Source: Oceanospirillaceae bacterium
Lineage (GTDB): Bacteria > Pseudomonadota > Gammaproteobacteria > Pseudomonadales > Litoribrevibacteraceae
DNA: 64,000 nucleotides
Assembly (NCBI GenBank): GCA_015665455.1
Contig: JADFAD010000007.1
Span: 62,001 to 126,000, forward strand
Direction: 5' to 3'
The notes beneath the pieces were generated by a model. That model was not told the DNA's origin, made no database searches, and saw only the letters and a program-made list of their open reading frames with translations. This document shows, in pieces, positions 1 to 8,996 of this stretch (position 1 is the first letter of the stretch; each line of letters begins with the position of its first letter). Both the position numbers and the translations under genes were made by a program.

Positions 1-824
1 TACTCAGAGTTCGTCCCGCTAAGGTGGCTAAGTTATACCAAAGCATTTGGTTCAAAGATGGCTCTCCTTTGCTGCATTACAGTCGATTGCAGCAAAAATC
101 GCTTTCAGAAGTGTTAGCTGAGCAGGATATACCCGTTGAGCTTGCAATGACCTATGGGCAACCTTCGATGTCTGTAGCTGGAAAGTCCTTAGCTGCTCAA
201 GGCGTCGAACATATCATTGTGCTGCCTTTGTACCCGCAGAACTCAAAAACTTCCACTGGAGCCGCTTTTGATAGCTTGGCAAGGGGCTTATCCAATTGCC
301 CTCATGTGCCAGGCATAACTTGGATCAGTGATTATTATAATCATCCTGGCTTTATTGATGCATTGGCTTCTTCTATTTCTGATTATTGGGAGGAGTTTGG
401 TCGAGGTGATAAACTCTTGATGTCCTTCCATGGCGTTCCGGCTAGATTAGAAGGTTTGGGGGACCCTTATGCAAGACAATGCAGAACTACAGCAGCTTTG
501 GTTGCAGAGAAGTTGAGCTTGAAGGACGGGGAGTGGATTGCTGCATTTCAGTCCCGTTTTGGTAGAGAGGAATGGGTTAAGCCTTATACAGATAAAACCT
601 TAGAGACTTGGGGTGAGAAGGAGTTTGGTCGGGTTGATGTTGTAGCACCAAGTTTTTCTGTTGATTGTTTAGAAACATTAGAAGAAATTCAAATTCAAAA
701 TAAGGAGGCCTATATTGGTGCGGGTGGACGGGAATATCACTATATTCCTGCATTGAATGCTAGTGAAAAGCATATTCAATTTATGAAAACATTAATTATG
801 CAATATAAGCCAGAGTTTCATTAG
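1..824 (+). CDS. hemH: Ferrochelatase, 5' end outside the window
   Basis: Inserts ferrous iron into protoporphyrin IX, the last step of protoheme synthesis, at the inner face of the cytoplasmic membrane. The reading frame is open from the first full codon at base 3, and the residues before the GTG at 24 (RPAKVAKLYQSIW) already match ferrochelatases. That GTG is therefore internal, and roughly 60-70 N-terminal residues lie off the left edge. Seen: the signature SFHGVPARL with the catalytic His, FQSRFGREEWVKPYTD, and DCLETLEEI with the conserved acidic residues, ending in the usual YIPALNA block. Length and motifs fit the bacterial family. No terminator is visible before the next gene 24 bases on, so the two may be co-transcribed. 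Confidence 0.96.
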   Translation, partial: LRVRPAKVAKLYQSIWFKDGSPLLHYSRLQQKSLSEVLAEQDIPVELAMTYGQPSMSVAGKSLAAQGVEHIIVLPLYPQNSKTSTGAAFDSLARGLSNCPHVPGITWISDYYNHPGFIDALASSISDYWEEFGRGDKLLMSFHGVPARLEGLGDPYARQCRTTAALVAEKLSLKDGEWIAAFQSRFGREEWVKPYTDKTLETWGEKEFGRVDVVAPSFSVDCLETLEEIQIQNKEAYIGAGGREYHYIPALNASEKHIQFMKTLIMQYKPEFH

Positions 825-848
825 ATGTTTTTAATGATCGTTGCTTGA

Positions 849-1604
849 ATGTTGAGTTGTATGAAGCTGGTTTGGTGTTCGTTTTTTTTGGCTTTCTGTT
901 TTTCAGAGTCTCTTCTGGCTTCAAGCAATGTTGATAAGTGGACCTTGATTGGTACTGGCTATAAGCCGGGTACAGATCAAGTGTTGTTTTATGAATACAG
1001 TGAGTTTGAGCTCGACAGTTTAGGCTTCATAATTCAACGACGGGTGGAATACCGATTGCCAGATGGTTCGTTGAAAAGCGTTAAAGTCGTTGATTATGAT
1101 GCTGAGCCCGCATGGACGCCCAGTTTTACCTATGAAGATTATCAGCTTAATTCAACCGTAGGCGTGCTTCATGATGGTAATGACGCGAAGTTATTTAGAC
1201 GTTTAGATGATTCCCTACAAGAGCAAGGTATTGAGCTTATTTATGAAAATACTGTTATTGATGCGGGGTTTGATGCTTATATTCAATTCGTTTGGCCCAG
1301 ATTGCTGAACAATGAAGTGGTGGCTTTTGATGTTTTATCGCCATTAAAATTTAGCCGATATGCGTTTGAATTGAAGATGAAAGAGCCGTCTGAGAACCTT
1401 TGTTTTATTGAAATGAGTTTAGACTGGTGGCCTATTAGTTTGTTTATTGATCCGGTTCAGCTCACGTACGATTGTGCAACAAAGAAGTTGCTTCGCTATC
1501 AGGGTTTAACGAACTTGAGAGATTCAGACAATAATCAATACAGGGCGGATATTCATTATCAATGGTTAAAAGAATATCCGCCCTTTAGACTTCCAAGAAA
1601 CTGA
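849..1604 (+). CDS. Unrecognised secreted protein, 251 aa
   Basis: I do not recognise this protein. It starts with a short charged n-region and a hydrophobic stretch ending around LLASS (residues 5-25), which looks like a Sec signal peptide, so a periplasmic location is inferred. The rest is rich in Tyr, Asp and aromatic residues in alternating patterns that suggest beta structure, and no catalytic motif stands out. The start is uncertain: the ATG at 849 and the in-frame ATG at 861 both leave a signal peptide, and neither has a strong Shine-Dalgarno. It lies 24 bases after hemH and its stop is six bases from the end of a convergent small gene. It may be a lineage-specific periplasmic protein. 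Confidence 0.7.
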   Translation: MLSCMKLVWCSFFLAFCFSESLLASSNVDKWTLIGTGYKPGTDQVLFYEYSEFELDSLGFIIQRRVEYRLPDGSLKSVKVVDYDAEPAWTPSFTYEDYQLNSTVGVLHDGNDAKLFRRLDDSLQEQGIELIYENTVIDAGFDAYIQFVWPRLLNNEVVAFDVLSPLKFSRYAFELKMKEPSENLCFIEMSLDWWPISLFIDPVQLTYDCATKKLLRYQGLTNLRDSDNNQYRADIHYQWLKEYPPFRLPRN

Positions 1605-1609
1605 TGCAG

Positions 1610-1849
1610 CTAAACGCCGTCTAAGATTGCAAAAGTAAGAAATAATGATGCAAACCCTAATGCTATAACAGAGCCTAGAGTAGGAACGGTCATCATTGCT
1701 CCGGCAGTGCAAAGCCATAATGCTCTGACCCTACTCTCTCTTTTACGTCGGATGATTACGCGTCTATTTCCGAATGCAACAGGCTCCCATTCGGCATCTA
1801 AAAGGTAGTTTCTTATCATGTAAGTCAACATTAGAATTGATTTACTCAT
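1610..1849 (-). CDS. Small putative membrane protein, 79 aa
   Basis: Unrecognised short protein. The first ~40 residues are hydrophilic and basic (RRVIIRRKRESRVR near residues 28-41). Residues ~44-76 form an almost continuous hydrophobic stretch with a Pro/Gly break in the middle, so one long or two short membrane segments are possible, with the basic half in the cytoplasm. It ends in ILDGV. A weak AGGTG precedes the ATG at 1849. It converges on the secreted-protein gene with only five bases between them. Coding status rests on the sensible topology and its fit into an otherwise empty stretch. Function unknown. Confidence 0.5.
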   Translation of the reverse strand: MSKSILMLTYMIRNYLLDAEWEPVAFGNRRVIIRRKRESRVRALWLCTAGAMMTVPTLGSVIALGFASLFLTFAILDGV

Positions 1850-2058
1850 GGTAGCACCTAGCCAAAATCTATAGTTTTGTATGCGGTTTGGTGTGGCTGA
1901 TAATGTTAATGATTTTCAATTGCCAGCTTATAAAATCTAGTCGTGTATTTTGACTCGTGCTATGTTGTGGATATGTTTGCGGTAAAACTTAAAGATAAAG
2001 CCTTTGTAAGATACTAAATTACTTGCTGTTTTTAACTGTTCAGTTATTGGAAAACTCT

Positions 2059-2439
2059 ATGTCAAAATTAGATGCTTCAAAAACCTTGTTTACTAAAATT
2101 ATAAACCGTGAAATTCCAGCGGACATTATTTACGAGGATGAGCTCGCCCTTGCTTTCAAGGATATAAATCCACAGGCGCCCGTTCATTTTCTGGTCATTC
2201 CAAAGAAACCCATTGCTACAATTAATGATATTCAAGAAGAGGACCGTGAGATCGTCGGTCACTTATATTTAGTGGCTGCGAAAATAGCGAAAGAATTAGG
2301 TTATGCGGATGACGGTTATCGAGCGGTTATGAACTGCAACAGTGATGGCGGACAAACTGTTTATCATATCCACTTGCATGTGTTAGCAGGTAAGGCTCTA
2401 GGTTGGCCTCCTTATACTGATAAGTTAAAGCAAGCGTAA
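2059..2439 (+). CDS. hinT: HIT family nucleotide hydrolase (HinT-like)
   Basis: Histidine-triad protein of the HINT branch, small cytoplasmic enzymes that hydrolyse adenosine phosphoramidates and aminoacyl-adenylates. Seen: FTKIINREIPADIIYEDE at the N-terminus, FKDINPQAPVHFLVIPKK in the middle, and the HIHLHVLAG triad near the C-terminus, in a 126-residue protein of typical length. I chose the ATG at 2059 because MSKLDASKTLFTKI matches the usual N-terminus. A TTG further upstream would add a stretch not found in the family. The gene stands alone, followed by a strong terminator facing the convergent efflux operon. Confidence 0.93.
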   Translation: MSKLDASKTLFTKIINREIPADIIYEDELALAFKDINPQAPVHFLVIPKKPIATINDIQEEDREIVGHLYLVAAKIAKELGYADDGYRAVMNCNSDGGQTVYHIHLHVLAGKALGWPPYTDKLKQA

Positions 2440-2467
2440 TAAGTCAGTCTATTGATAAAGCAGAATG

Positions 2468-2498
2468 AAAAAGGCAGCCATCAATGACTGCCTTTTTT
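2468..2498. terminator. Bidirectional intrinsic terminator between hinT and the RND operon
   Basis: The stem AAAAAGGCAG pairs with CTGCCTTTTT around a 10-base loop, with A and T tracts on the two sides. It can terminate hinT on the plus strand and the RND operon on the minus strand. Confidence 0.85.
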
Positions 2499-2519
2499 GT
2501 GTGGTTTTCTCTTTTCTAA

Positions 2520-5500
2520 TTACAGATCCTTTACTGGCCTGTATTTGACACCGTAGAACAGGGTGTAGAGTACAGGAATAACAATCAGAGTTAAGACCGT
2601 AGCAAAACCAAGCCCAAAAATGATCACCACAGCCATACTTTCAAAGAACGCATCGAACAGTAAGGGAATCATTCCTAGCATGGTTGTGATTGCAGCCATG
2701 CTGACAGGTCGGACACGACTTACTGCTGACATGAACACGGCTTTATAAGGTTCTACTCCGCCGGCGAGCTCCGTATTAATTTGATCGACTAAGACGATGC
2801 CATTTTTAACAATCATTCCCGATAGACTGAGCATGCCTAAGAGCGCCATGAAGCCAAACGACTTGCCTGTAGCAATGAAACCAATCACGATGCCAATGAT
2901 CGCTAACGGTACGCACGCCCATATCACGAGCGGTGTTTTAACTGCGTTAAACAAGAGAACCGTTACGATGAACATCAATAGATAGCCCATAGGCAATGCG
3001 CCGAATAGAGACGCCTTAGCATCGCCCGAGCTTTCATATTCACCGCCCCAAGAGAGGTGATAGCCGGGTGGTAATTCAATGGCTTCAACGTTTGGTCGTA
3101 TTCGGTTGAATACTTGTGCTGCGGTTTCGTCGCCTAAAATGTTGGGGTCGGCTTGAATCGTTAGCGTTCGTTTTCGATCACGGCGATGAATAACCTGATC
3201 TTCCCATTCCGTTTTGAAGTTCGAAACGACTTGCGAGATAGGTACATAGCTGCTGGTGGTCGGGCTCCAAACCTGTAGGTTCGGTAGGCTGTCTATGGTT
3301 TCTCTCTGGTAATCAGGCAGTCGACCTTCAATAGGCAGTAACGTTGTCCCATCACGATATAGGCCCAGTTGGATTCCCTTGAAGCTCATCAGAAGTATGT
3401 TGTCTAAATCTGATTTGCTGATGCCTAATTTCCGAGCACGGACTTCGGAAAATTCAGGACGAATAACCTTTGCTCTATTTCTCCAATCGTGTCGAATATA
3501 GTCGGCTCCAGGGTCTGCAAGCATGACATCTTCGACTTGAACCGCCAGTTTACGTAAAACGTCGGGATCAGGACCTGTTAATCGAGCTTCAATTTTTGCG
3601 TCATCAGAAGGGCCAAGCATGATGCGTTTGAACTTAAGCTTCGCATCAGGGTAATTCTGATCGAAGTAATCTATGAGCTCACCGATGAAGGGCTCAATGT
3701 CTTCCAATTGCTCTGTTCTTACTAATACTTGACCGTAATTGCTGTACTGCTTTTCAGGTGAGTAAGTAAGGATGAAGCGTTGAGCGCCTTTACCAACGGT
3801 GGTGGTGGCATGTTCAACAAAATCGTGACCTAGAATGTGTTTTTCAATTTGCTGCATATCGTAATAAGTATCACGAATGTCAGTGCCTTGAGGTTTCCAG
3901 TAATCGATCAAGAAAATAGGGGTGGTGGAAGGCGGGAAGAATGCTTGCTTTATTCCACTAAAACCATAGATTGCAGCACCTAGCGAAAGCACCAAGAAAA
4001 TCATTGTTAACGCGCGGAATCGCATTGTGAAATCTAATAATGCTTTATACGCATTAAAGAACGCGCCTTTGTACGGATCTTCAGGCTCCTTATTCTCGTC
4101 GTTGGATGATGAACTTTTGGTGTTCTTGAATAAAATGTCTGCTAAGAATGGGGTAATTGTGATCGCTGTAACCCAACTCAAGAACAATGAGATCATTAAT
4201 ACGTAGAACAATGTTCGACAGAATTCGCCTGTAGCATCATCGGAGGTACCAATGGGAGCAAACGCCATAATGGCAATAATTGTTGCGCCTAACAGGGGCC
4301 AGATGGTTTGCTTCACAATGCCTTGGGCAGCTTTAAGAGTGGAGTGCCCTTTTTGACGACCGATGAGTATTCCTTCGGTAACAACAATCGCATTATCAAC
4401 CAGCATACCTAAAGCGATGATCAAGGCGCCTAAGGAAATTCGTTGCAGATCAATAGCAAACATCTTCATGAATAAGAAGGTGCCCAGTACGGTTAAGAAC
4501 AGCACCGTACCTATGAGCAATCCACTTTTGAAACCCATAAAGATCAAAAGCACTGCAATTACGATCAATACCGCTTCTGCTAAGTTGACGACAAAGGCAT
4601 TGATGGACTTAGAGACTTCCTCTGGTTGGAAGTACATGCTATCTACTTCTATGCCTATCGGTCGATATTCTTCAAGCTCGTCGAGCCTGTTGCGAATGTT
4701 CTCACCAATATTTACGACGTTTACGCCAGAAGAGAAAGAGACGCCTACGTTAATTGCAGGCTTCCCGTTGAAGCGAATCAGATTTGTGGGTATTTCTTCA
4801 TAACCTCGCTCAACGGTGGCTACATCGCCGAGGTAAATTAAGTTCTGAGCTCCCCGTTCACTGATGAGTAGGTCTTCAAGTTGTTTGACCGATTCAAATT
4901 CGCCCGTTGGATGAAGCCGAATATTTTCTTGCCCAACGTGTATCGACCCCGCATTAGAAACGGTATTTTGATTACCTATAATGTCATAAAGTCGTTGAAG
5001 TGATATCCCCAAGGACGCCATTTTGTTTTTATCGATGTTTACGAAGACTTTTTCTTGCTGTTCTCCAGCCACAGAGACTTTGCCTACGCCATCCACGAGG
5101 ACAAGTTCTCGTTTTAAGAAATCGACGTAATCCCTGATCTCTTTATGGCTGTAACCATCTCCCGTTACGTTTAGCATGACGCCATAAACATCCCCGAAAT
5201 CATCATTAACCAGAGGCGTTCTCGCACCTGGGGGTAGGTTTCGGCTGTTATCTTTTACTTTTCTTCTGAGTTCATCCCATATTTGAGGGAGTTTAGAAGA
5301 GTCGTAATTATTTTTGATGGTGACGGTTATCTGTGAAAGACCAGGCGTTGAAATGGATGTTATTTCTTTCACGTAGGAAAGCTGCTGAATCGCATTCTCC
5401 ATGACGTAAGTAACTTCTTCTTCAACTTGCTGAGGTGAAGCGCCAGGGTAGCGCGTCACCACAACGGCATCTTTAATGGTAAATTCAGGGTCTTCGAGTC

Positions 5501-5600
5501 GACCTAATTCTTGGAATGAAACGATTCCGCCAATAAGAAGAATTAGGGTGACAAGCCAACTAGTGACCCTATTTTTAATGAAGTATCCAGCTGTGTTCAT
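2520..5600 (-). CDS. RND efflux pump inner-membrane transporter (AcrB/HAE1-like)
   Basis: Proton-driven transporter of the resistance-nodulation-division superfamily. It exports hydrophobic or amphiphilic compounds, with the adaptor encoded just upstream and an outer-membrane channel not present here. The 1026-residue length, N-terminal membrane helix, two large periplasmic loops and two blocks of membrane segments fit the family. Seen: LGMLVDNAIVVTEGI in the fourth membrane segment, with the proton-relay Asp near residue 401 (VDN instead of AcrB's VDD), and SGMIVKNGIVLVDQI with the conserved Lys near residue 932. The GRLEDPEFTIK N-terminal block is typical of a subgroup often annotated TriC/VexH-like. 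The start codon abuts the stop of the adaptor gene, so the two are translationally linked. Substrate unknown. Confidence 0.93.
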   Translation of the reverse strand: MNTAGYFIKNRVTSWLVTLILLIGGIVSFQELGRLEDPEFTIKDAVVVTRYPGASPQQVEEEVTYVMENAIQQLSYVKEITSISTPGLSQITVTIKNNYDSSKLPQIWDELRRKVKDNSRNLPPGARTPLVNDDFGDVYGVMLNVTGDGYSHKEIRDYVDFLKRELVLVDGVGKVSVAGEQQEKVFVNIDKNKMASLGISLQRLYDIIGNQNTVSNAGSIHVGQENIRLHPTGEFESVKQLEDLLISERGAQNLIYLGDVATVERGYEEIPTNLIRFNGKPAINVGVSFSSGVNVVNIGENIRNRLDELEEYRPIGIEVDSMYFQPEEVSKSINAFVVNLAEAVLIVIAVLLIFMGFKSGLLIGTVLFLTVLGTFLFMKMFAIDLQRISLGALIIALGMLVDNAIVVTEGILIGRQKGHSTLKAAQGIVKQTIWPLLGATIIAIMAFAPIGTSDDATGEFCRTLFYVLMISLFLSWVTAITITPFLADILFKNTKSSSSNDENKEPEDPYKGAFFNAYKALLDFTMRFRALTMIFLVLSLGAAIYGFSGIKQAFFPPSTTPIFLIDYWKPQGTDIRDTYYDMQQIEKHILGHDFVEHATTTVGKGAQRFILTYSPEKQYSNYGQVLVRTEQLEDIEPFIGELIDYFDQNYPDAKLKFKRIMLGPSDDAKIEARLTGPDPDVLRKLAVQVEDVMLADPGADYIRHDWRNRAKVIRPEFSEVRARKLGISKSDLDNILLMSFKGIQLGLYRDGTTLLPIEGRLPDYQRETIDSLPNLQVWSPTTSSYVPISQVVSNFKTEWEDQVIHRRDRKRTLTIQADPNILGDETAAQVFNRIRPNVEAIELPPGYHLSWGGEYESSGDAKASLFGALPMGYLLMFIVTVLLFNAVKTPLVIWACVPLAIIGIVIGFIATGKSFGFMALLGMLSLSGMIVKNGIVLVDQINTELAGGVEPYKAVFMSAVSRVRPVSMAAITTMLGMIPLLFDAFFESMAVVIIFGLGFATVLTLIVIPVLYTLFYGVKYRPVKDL

Positions 5601-6692
5601 TTATAGTCCTCGCTCTCTTTCCCACGCACGAATCTTCATTCCTTCGCGAAGATTACTGACACCAGCAGTAACGATGATGTCGCCAGGCACTAAGCCTCCG
5701 AATACTTCGATACCTGCACTGGAGAGCTGGCCTATTTTAATTTCTGATAAATGAACTGTGTAACTCTTTGGATCTACCTTCCAAACATTTCGTACATCAC
5801 TTTCAGCGGTTTGATCATCGCTTGAGAATACTGCGCTGGCAGGAATTTGGTAGTCGGGCGCTGCCGTTGTTGTCATTATTGTCATATCCAAAGCAACGTT
5901 TGCTGTCATACCTGGTAGAACATTAAAATCAGCGGGCATGTCCATCTCTAGCTTCACTTCATAACTCAATGTTTGAGGGTCCGCTTCGGTACTGTGTTCT
6001 TTGTAGTGTGCGAGATATGTACTGCCTGGATTTGAATCAAAAGAAATGGTCGGTTGGTAATCTCGTGCATTGGTATTTAATTGGGCAAGCACGGATTCTG
6101 GTAACTGGAAGCTGATGGTTATGGTGTTTGCAGACTGAAGGTGAAGAATGACCTGCTTAGCTTGAACGTTTTCGTGATTATCTACCAGTGTCTTGGATAT
6201 GATCCCTGCAAAAGGTGCTGTGAGCTTTGTATACGCAAGATCTTGTTTGGCTAGGTCTAGAGCGGACTTGGCTGAAAGGTAACTGGCTTTCTTTTGATCC
6301 ACGGTTGAAACTGCAATCACTTTTTTCTCAAGCATTTTTTTAAAACGCTGATAGTCTATTTTTGCTAGGTCGAATTTCGCCTGACGGTCATCGACTTGCA
6401 ACTGATAATCGGTGGTATCGAGCTGGGCCAGCAGCTGGCCTTTCTCTACTTTTTGCCCTGCTTTGGCAGGGAACTTTCTTAATTCACCTGCTACTCTGAA
6501 ACCTAATATGGACTGATCACTGGCTTCAATCGTGGCAGGAAAATTACGGATAGACGAAGAGTTGGCCTCGCCAAGCAGTAACACTTTGGCCGGTCTTATA
6601 ATTTCTTTGGCTGGTGGAACTTCTTTTTCACATCCAGCGAGTATGAAGGCGGAACTGATTATTAATAAATAACTGAGCGTGTTACGAATCAT
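5601..6692 (-). CDS. RND periplasmic adaptor lipoprotein (HlyD/MFP family)
   Basis: Membrane-fusion subunit linking the RND transporter to an outer-membrane channel. The N-terminus has a signal peptide ending in the lipobox LAGC (Cys at residue 20), so it should be a lipoprotein. After it come the barrel-sandwich half ATIEASDQSILGFRVAGEL, a coiled-coil hairpin (about residues 90-150), the second lipoyl half YTKLTAPFAGIISKTLVDNH, then beta-barrel and membrane-proximal domains. At 363 residues it is normal for the family. It is the first gene of a two-gene operon, and its TAA is directly followed by the transporter's ATG. No regulator gene is adjacent. Confidence 0.92.
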   Translation of the reverse strand: MIRNTLSYLLIISSAFILAGCEKEVPPAKEIIRPAKVLLLGEANSSSIRNFPATIEASDQSILGFRVAGELRKFPAKAGQKVEKGQLLAQLDTTDYQLQVDDRQAKFDLAKIDYQRFKKMLEKKVIAVSTVDQKKASYLSAKSALDLAKQDLAYTKLTAPFAGIISKTLVDNHENVQAKQVILHLQSANTITISFQLPESVLAQLNTNARDYQPTISFDSNPGSTYLAHYKEHSTEADPQTLSYEVKLEMDMPADFNVLPGMTANVALDMTIMTTTAAPDYQIPASAVFSSDDQTAESDVRNVWKVDPKSYTVHLSEIKIGQLSSAGIEVFGGLVPGDIIVTAGVSNLREGMKIRAWERERGL

Positions 6693-6879
6693 GAGGCTTC
6701 TCTTGTTTGCATTCCTTTAGTTCAGAAACTATAGATGAATCTTAGGGATAACTGTACTGAAACTGTCTTACTCTTATTGATCAGTTGCAGGTGTTTGATA
6801 GGAATTGGATTAATAAAGATCTAAAGACTTAGTTGTTTTATTCGATATATAGAGAGTGATATGGAAAAGGCATTTAGGA

Positions 6880-8136
6880 ATGCGTAAGTCAGTGATGTAC
6901 TCTGTTTTTTTACCGATTGTAATACTATGGGGTGCTTGTTTATTTGTACTAACTTTTTTTAGCCTTCAATGGGGCTATGCGTGTGGCTTGTTTGTTATTG
7001 CTGCTTTACTCAGTTGGTTGGTTATTTATAAAGTCGTTTCTTCCCCGATAAGCCAATTAGAGCGATTGTTCGGTGCTCATATCTTTGGCAGTCTTTTCGA
7101 TTTTTCAGCAAAACTCGATGAACAATCCGTCAGTTCTATTTACCGTCATTTAGTCTCTCGAGCGAATACAAAATCGGAAGAAGCCGATATTTTGTTGGCT
7201 GATATTATTCAGTCGGCCGTTCGGCTTCAGCCCATGTCCCAAGAGCTGCATGAAACTTATAGTAATTTGGCTCAAAAGGCTGTGATGCAAGCGAATAATG
7301 GTCACTCTATCAGTGAAGTGGTGCATCGATTACTTGATATCAATGATCAAGTTGGCGGTGATGTAGAAAAGATAATGAAAGATTTACATCTTGGGCAGGA
7401 AATGGCGTCAGAAGCTCAAGGTTCTATTGATAATACGGTTGAAAGCATTAATCAGTTGTCGGATGTCATGGACAATGCAGGCTCTTTAATTGCTAAGCTG
7501 AAACAGCAAGGTGATGGCATTGTTACCATTCTTGATGTGATTAATTCCATTGCAGAACAGACTAACCTATTGGCGTTAAATGCGGCCATTGAAGCGGCTC
7601 GAGCAGGGGAGGCAGGCAGAGGCTTCGCGGTGGTTGCGGATGAAGTAAGAGGGTTAGCTGAACGGACGTACGCTTCAACGGTTGAAGTGAAAGAGATGAT
7701 CGAGGTTATTCAATCCATTACTCAACAAGTTGTGACAAACATGGAAAGCGGTCGGGATATGACGACCAAATCGGTTGAAATGACCATGCAATCCAGAGAT
7801 GAGCTTTACAAAATTACAGGGGTAGTAAATCAAGTCGATTCCGACACGGCTAAAATACAATCGGCGCTTGATCAACAAAAGAGTTTTTCTGAAGAGACTA
7901 ATAGTTCAATCACATCGCTTATTTCTCTGAATTCTGACGCACTGGAAAATACAAAAATGCAGGCGGTTTCTTCTGAAGATTTGATTAACTTAAGCAATCG
8001 TTTAACAGATATGTTGGGTAACTTTGTGGTGTCGGAGCGTGATTACAGCGTTGAGAAGCGCAGCGGTCGAATGAAAAATGTCACAGGGAACTCAGAGGAG
8101 TTAAGCGCGGGTGAGGATGATGTGGAACTGTTTTAG
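6880..8136 (+). CDS. Methyl-accepting chemotaxis protein without a periplasmic sensor domain
   Basis: Chemoreceptor that signals through CheA/CheW to the flagellar or pilus motor. Two hydrophobic segments lie close together in the first ~55 residues with only a short loop between them, so there is no room for a periplasmic ligand domain. The rest is a long cytoplasmic coiled coil with the signalling tip [20 protein letters not shown] near residues 222-245. I see no recognisable HAMP domain. I prefer the ATG at 6880, with GGAAAAGG nine bases upstream, over the GTG at 6856, which has no usable Shine-Dalgarno. The protein ends in an acidic tail without a CheR-docking pentapeptide. Ligand unknown; energy or cytoplasmic-state sensing is possible. 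Confidence 0.9.
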   Translation: MRKSVMYSVFLPIVILWGACLFVLTFFSLQWGYACGLFVIAALLSWLVIYKVVSSPISQLERLFGAHIFGSLFDFSAKLDEQSVSSIYRHLVSRANTKSEEADILLADIIQSAVRLQPMSQELHETYSNLAQKAVMQANNGHSISEVVHRLLDINDQVGGDVEKIMKDLHLGQEMASEAQGSIDNTVESINQLSDVMDNAGSLIAKLKQQGDGIVTILDVINSIAEQTNLLALNAAIEAARAGEAGRGFAVVADEVRGLAERTYASTVEVKEMIEVIQSITQQVVTNMESGRDMTTKSVEMTMQSRDELYKITGVVNQVDSDTAKIQSALDQQKSFSEETNSSITSLISLNSDALENTKMQAVSSEDLINLSNRLTDMLGNFVVSERDYSVEKRSGRMKNVTGNSEELSAGEDDVELF

Positions 8137-8145
8137 TTCCACATC
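8119..8145. terminator. Hairpin spanning the chemoreceptor stop codon
   Basis: GATGTGGAAC (8119-8128) pairs perfectly with GTTCCACATC (8136-8145) around a seven-base loop that includes most of the TAG stop. It sits between convergent genes and probably ends transcription, although the T-rich tail (GTTTGTACTTCT) is imperfect. Confidence 0.45.
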
Positions 8146-8155
8146 GTTTGTACTT

Positions 8156-8710
8156 CTAATTGGGCTTTTTAGGGATGGACAGCTTGGCTTTTCGTATCAT
8201 TCGATCAATGGATTGACCCAGCTCTTTGTGTTCAGCGTCTTGGTTCGTTGCTTTAGTGGAATACGCTAAATTCTCATTCGTTTGATCGTACACATCAATG
8301 GATAACTCGACAGACAGAGACACTTTACTTGTTCCTTCGTTAACTCTCTCCGTGTTGATGCCTTCAGATTTAGAGAAGCTGATGGATGCTTCGGCATTGT
8401 CAGGCTGCTGCGCTACGGTAATAGGAATGATTTTGTACTGGTAGTCGGTATAAAGATCGGTTGGTGGTTTTGCAAGTTGGTAACCCTTCATGCTCATTAA
8501 TCGGTTAACTTCAGCACGGACTTTCTGATCAAGCTGGTATTGAGTGTCCGATACACCAGACGGTTGTTCAATTTCAGGCGACTTCCAAGAATAAGTTGAT
8601 GCCCCCACAAATGCGCCTCTATCAATAAGGTCTGAACTCACACCAAACAGTGAGCACCCTGCTATGGTTAATAAAGTAACGGTTAGAAAAGCCATTCGAA
8701 GCTGTGGCAT
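8156..8710 (-). CDS. DUF4136-type lipoprotein
   Basis: Predicted lipoprotein with signal peptide and lipobox IAGC (Cys at residue 19). The mature part opens with STYSWKSPEIEQ, followed by a helix with KVRAEVNRLMSMKGYQLAKPP and a strand-rich section DLYTDYQYKIIPITV. This layout fits the DUF4136 family (a 'tyr-x-trp' opening, then a 'long helix-KGY' block), whose function is not established. The Ser after Cys suggests the outer membrane. Met1 at 8710 is used, with Met6 as an alternative start. It stands alone, convergent with the chemoreceptor gene. Confidence 0.78.
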   Translation of the reverse strand: MPQLRMAFLTVTLLTIAGCSLFGVSSDLIDRGAFVGASTYSWKSPEIEQPSGVSDTQYQLDQKVRAEVNRLMSMKGYQLAKPPTDLYTDYQYKIIPITVAQQPDNAEASISFSKSEGINTERVNEGTSKVSLSVELSIDVYDQTNENLAYSTKATNQDAEHKELGQSIDRMIRKAKLSIPKKPN

Positions 8711-8844
8711 AGATTATTATTCCCTGTGGATTATTCTAGTTATTACTTATTCTACTGGTAGTTTAAACGAATGGGTAACCTTGAATACGAATAAACCTTT
8801 TATTGTATGAGTGTTATGGTTGTGCGGTATGGCCTCGCGGTATT

Positions 8845-8951
8845 TCAATAGGCTTTCAAAGGTGATGAACAACCTTCGCTTAGATGTCTTGCATGATGCT
8901 CGTTTACTCTAGGGAAGAGACGGACGTCATTCAGATTAAAGGTGAGATTCA
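8845..8951 (-). pseudogene. Possible N-terminal remnant of a LysR-type regulator
   Basis: Reading the minus strand from the ATG at 8951 gives MNLTFNLNDVRLFPRV, which resembles the opening of many LysR regulators (a 'DLRLF' motif starting the helix-turn-helix domain). About 20 more residues follow with weak resemblance (HLSEGCSSPL), then a stop. No substrate-binding part follows. It could be a decayed N-terminus, but the match is short and may be chance. It is worth comparing with the C-terminal LysR remnant at about 13.1-13.3 kb. Confidence 0.3.
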
Positions 8952-8996
8952 TATATCTTGATAACTGTAGTTTCCGTATATCGGTCAGTGGTAGTT

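Noticed and set aside
4396-4398. Loss of a catalytic Asp in the RND pump (VDN instead of VDD)
   Set aside because: A single Asp followed by Asn is common in many RND transporters and does not indicate an inactive pump.
4363-4841. Plus-strand open frames inside the RND transporter gene
   Set aside because: They lie opposite a well-supported 1026-residue gene, have no ribosome binding sites and show no recognisable motifs.
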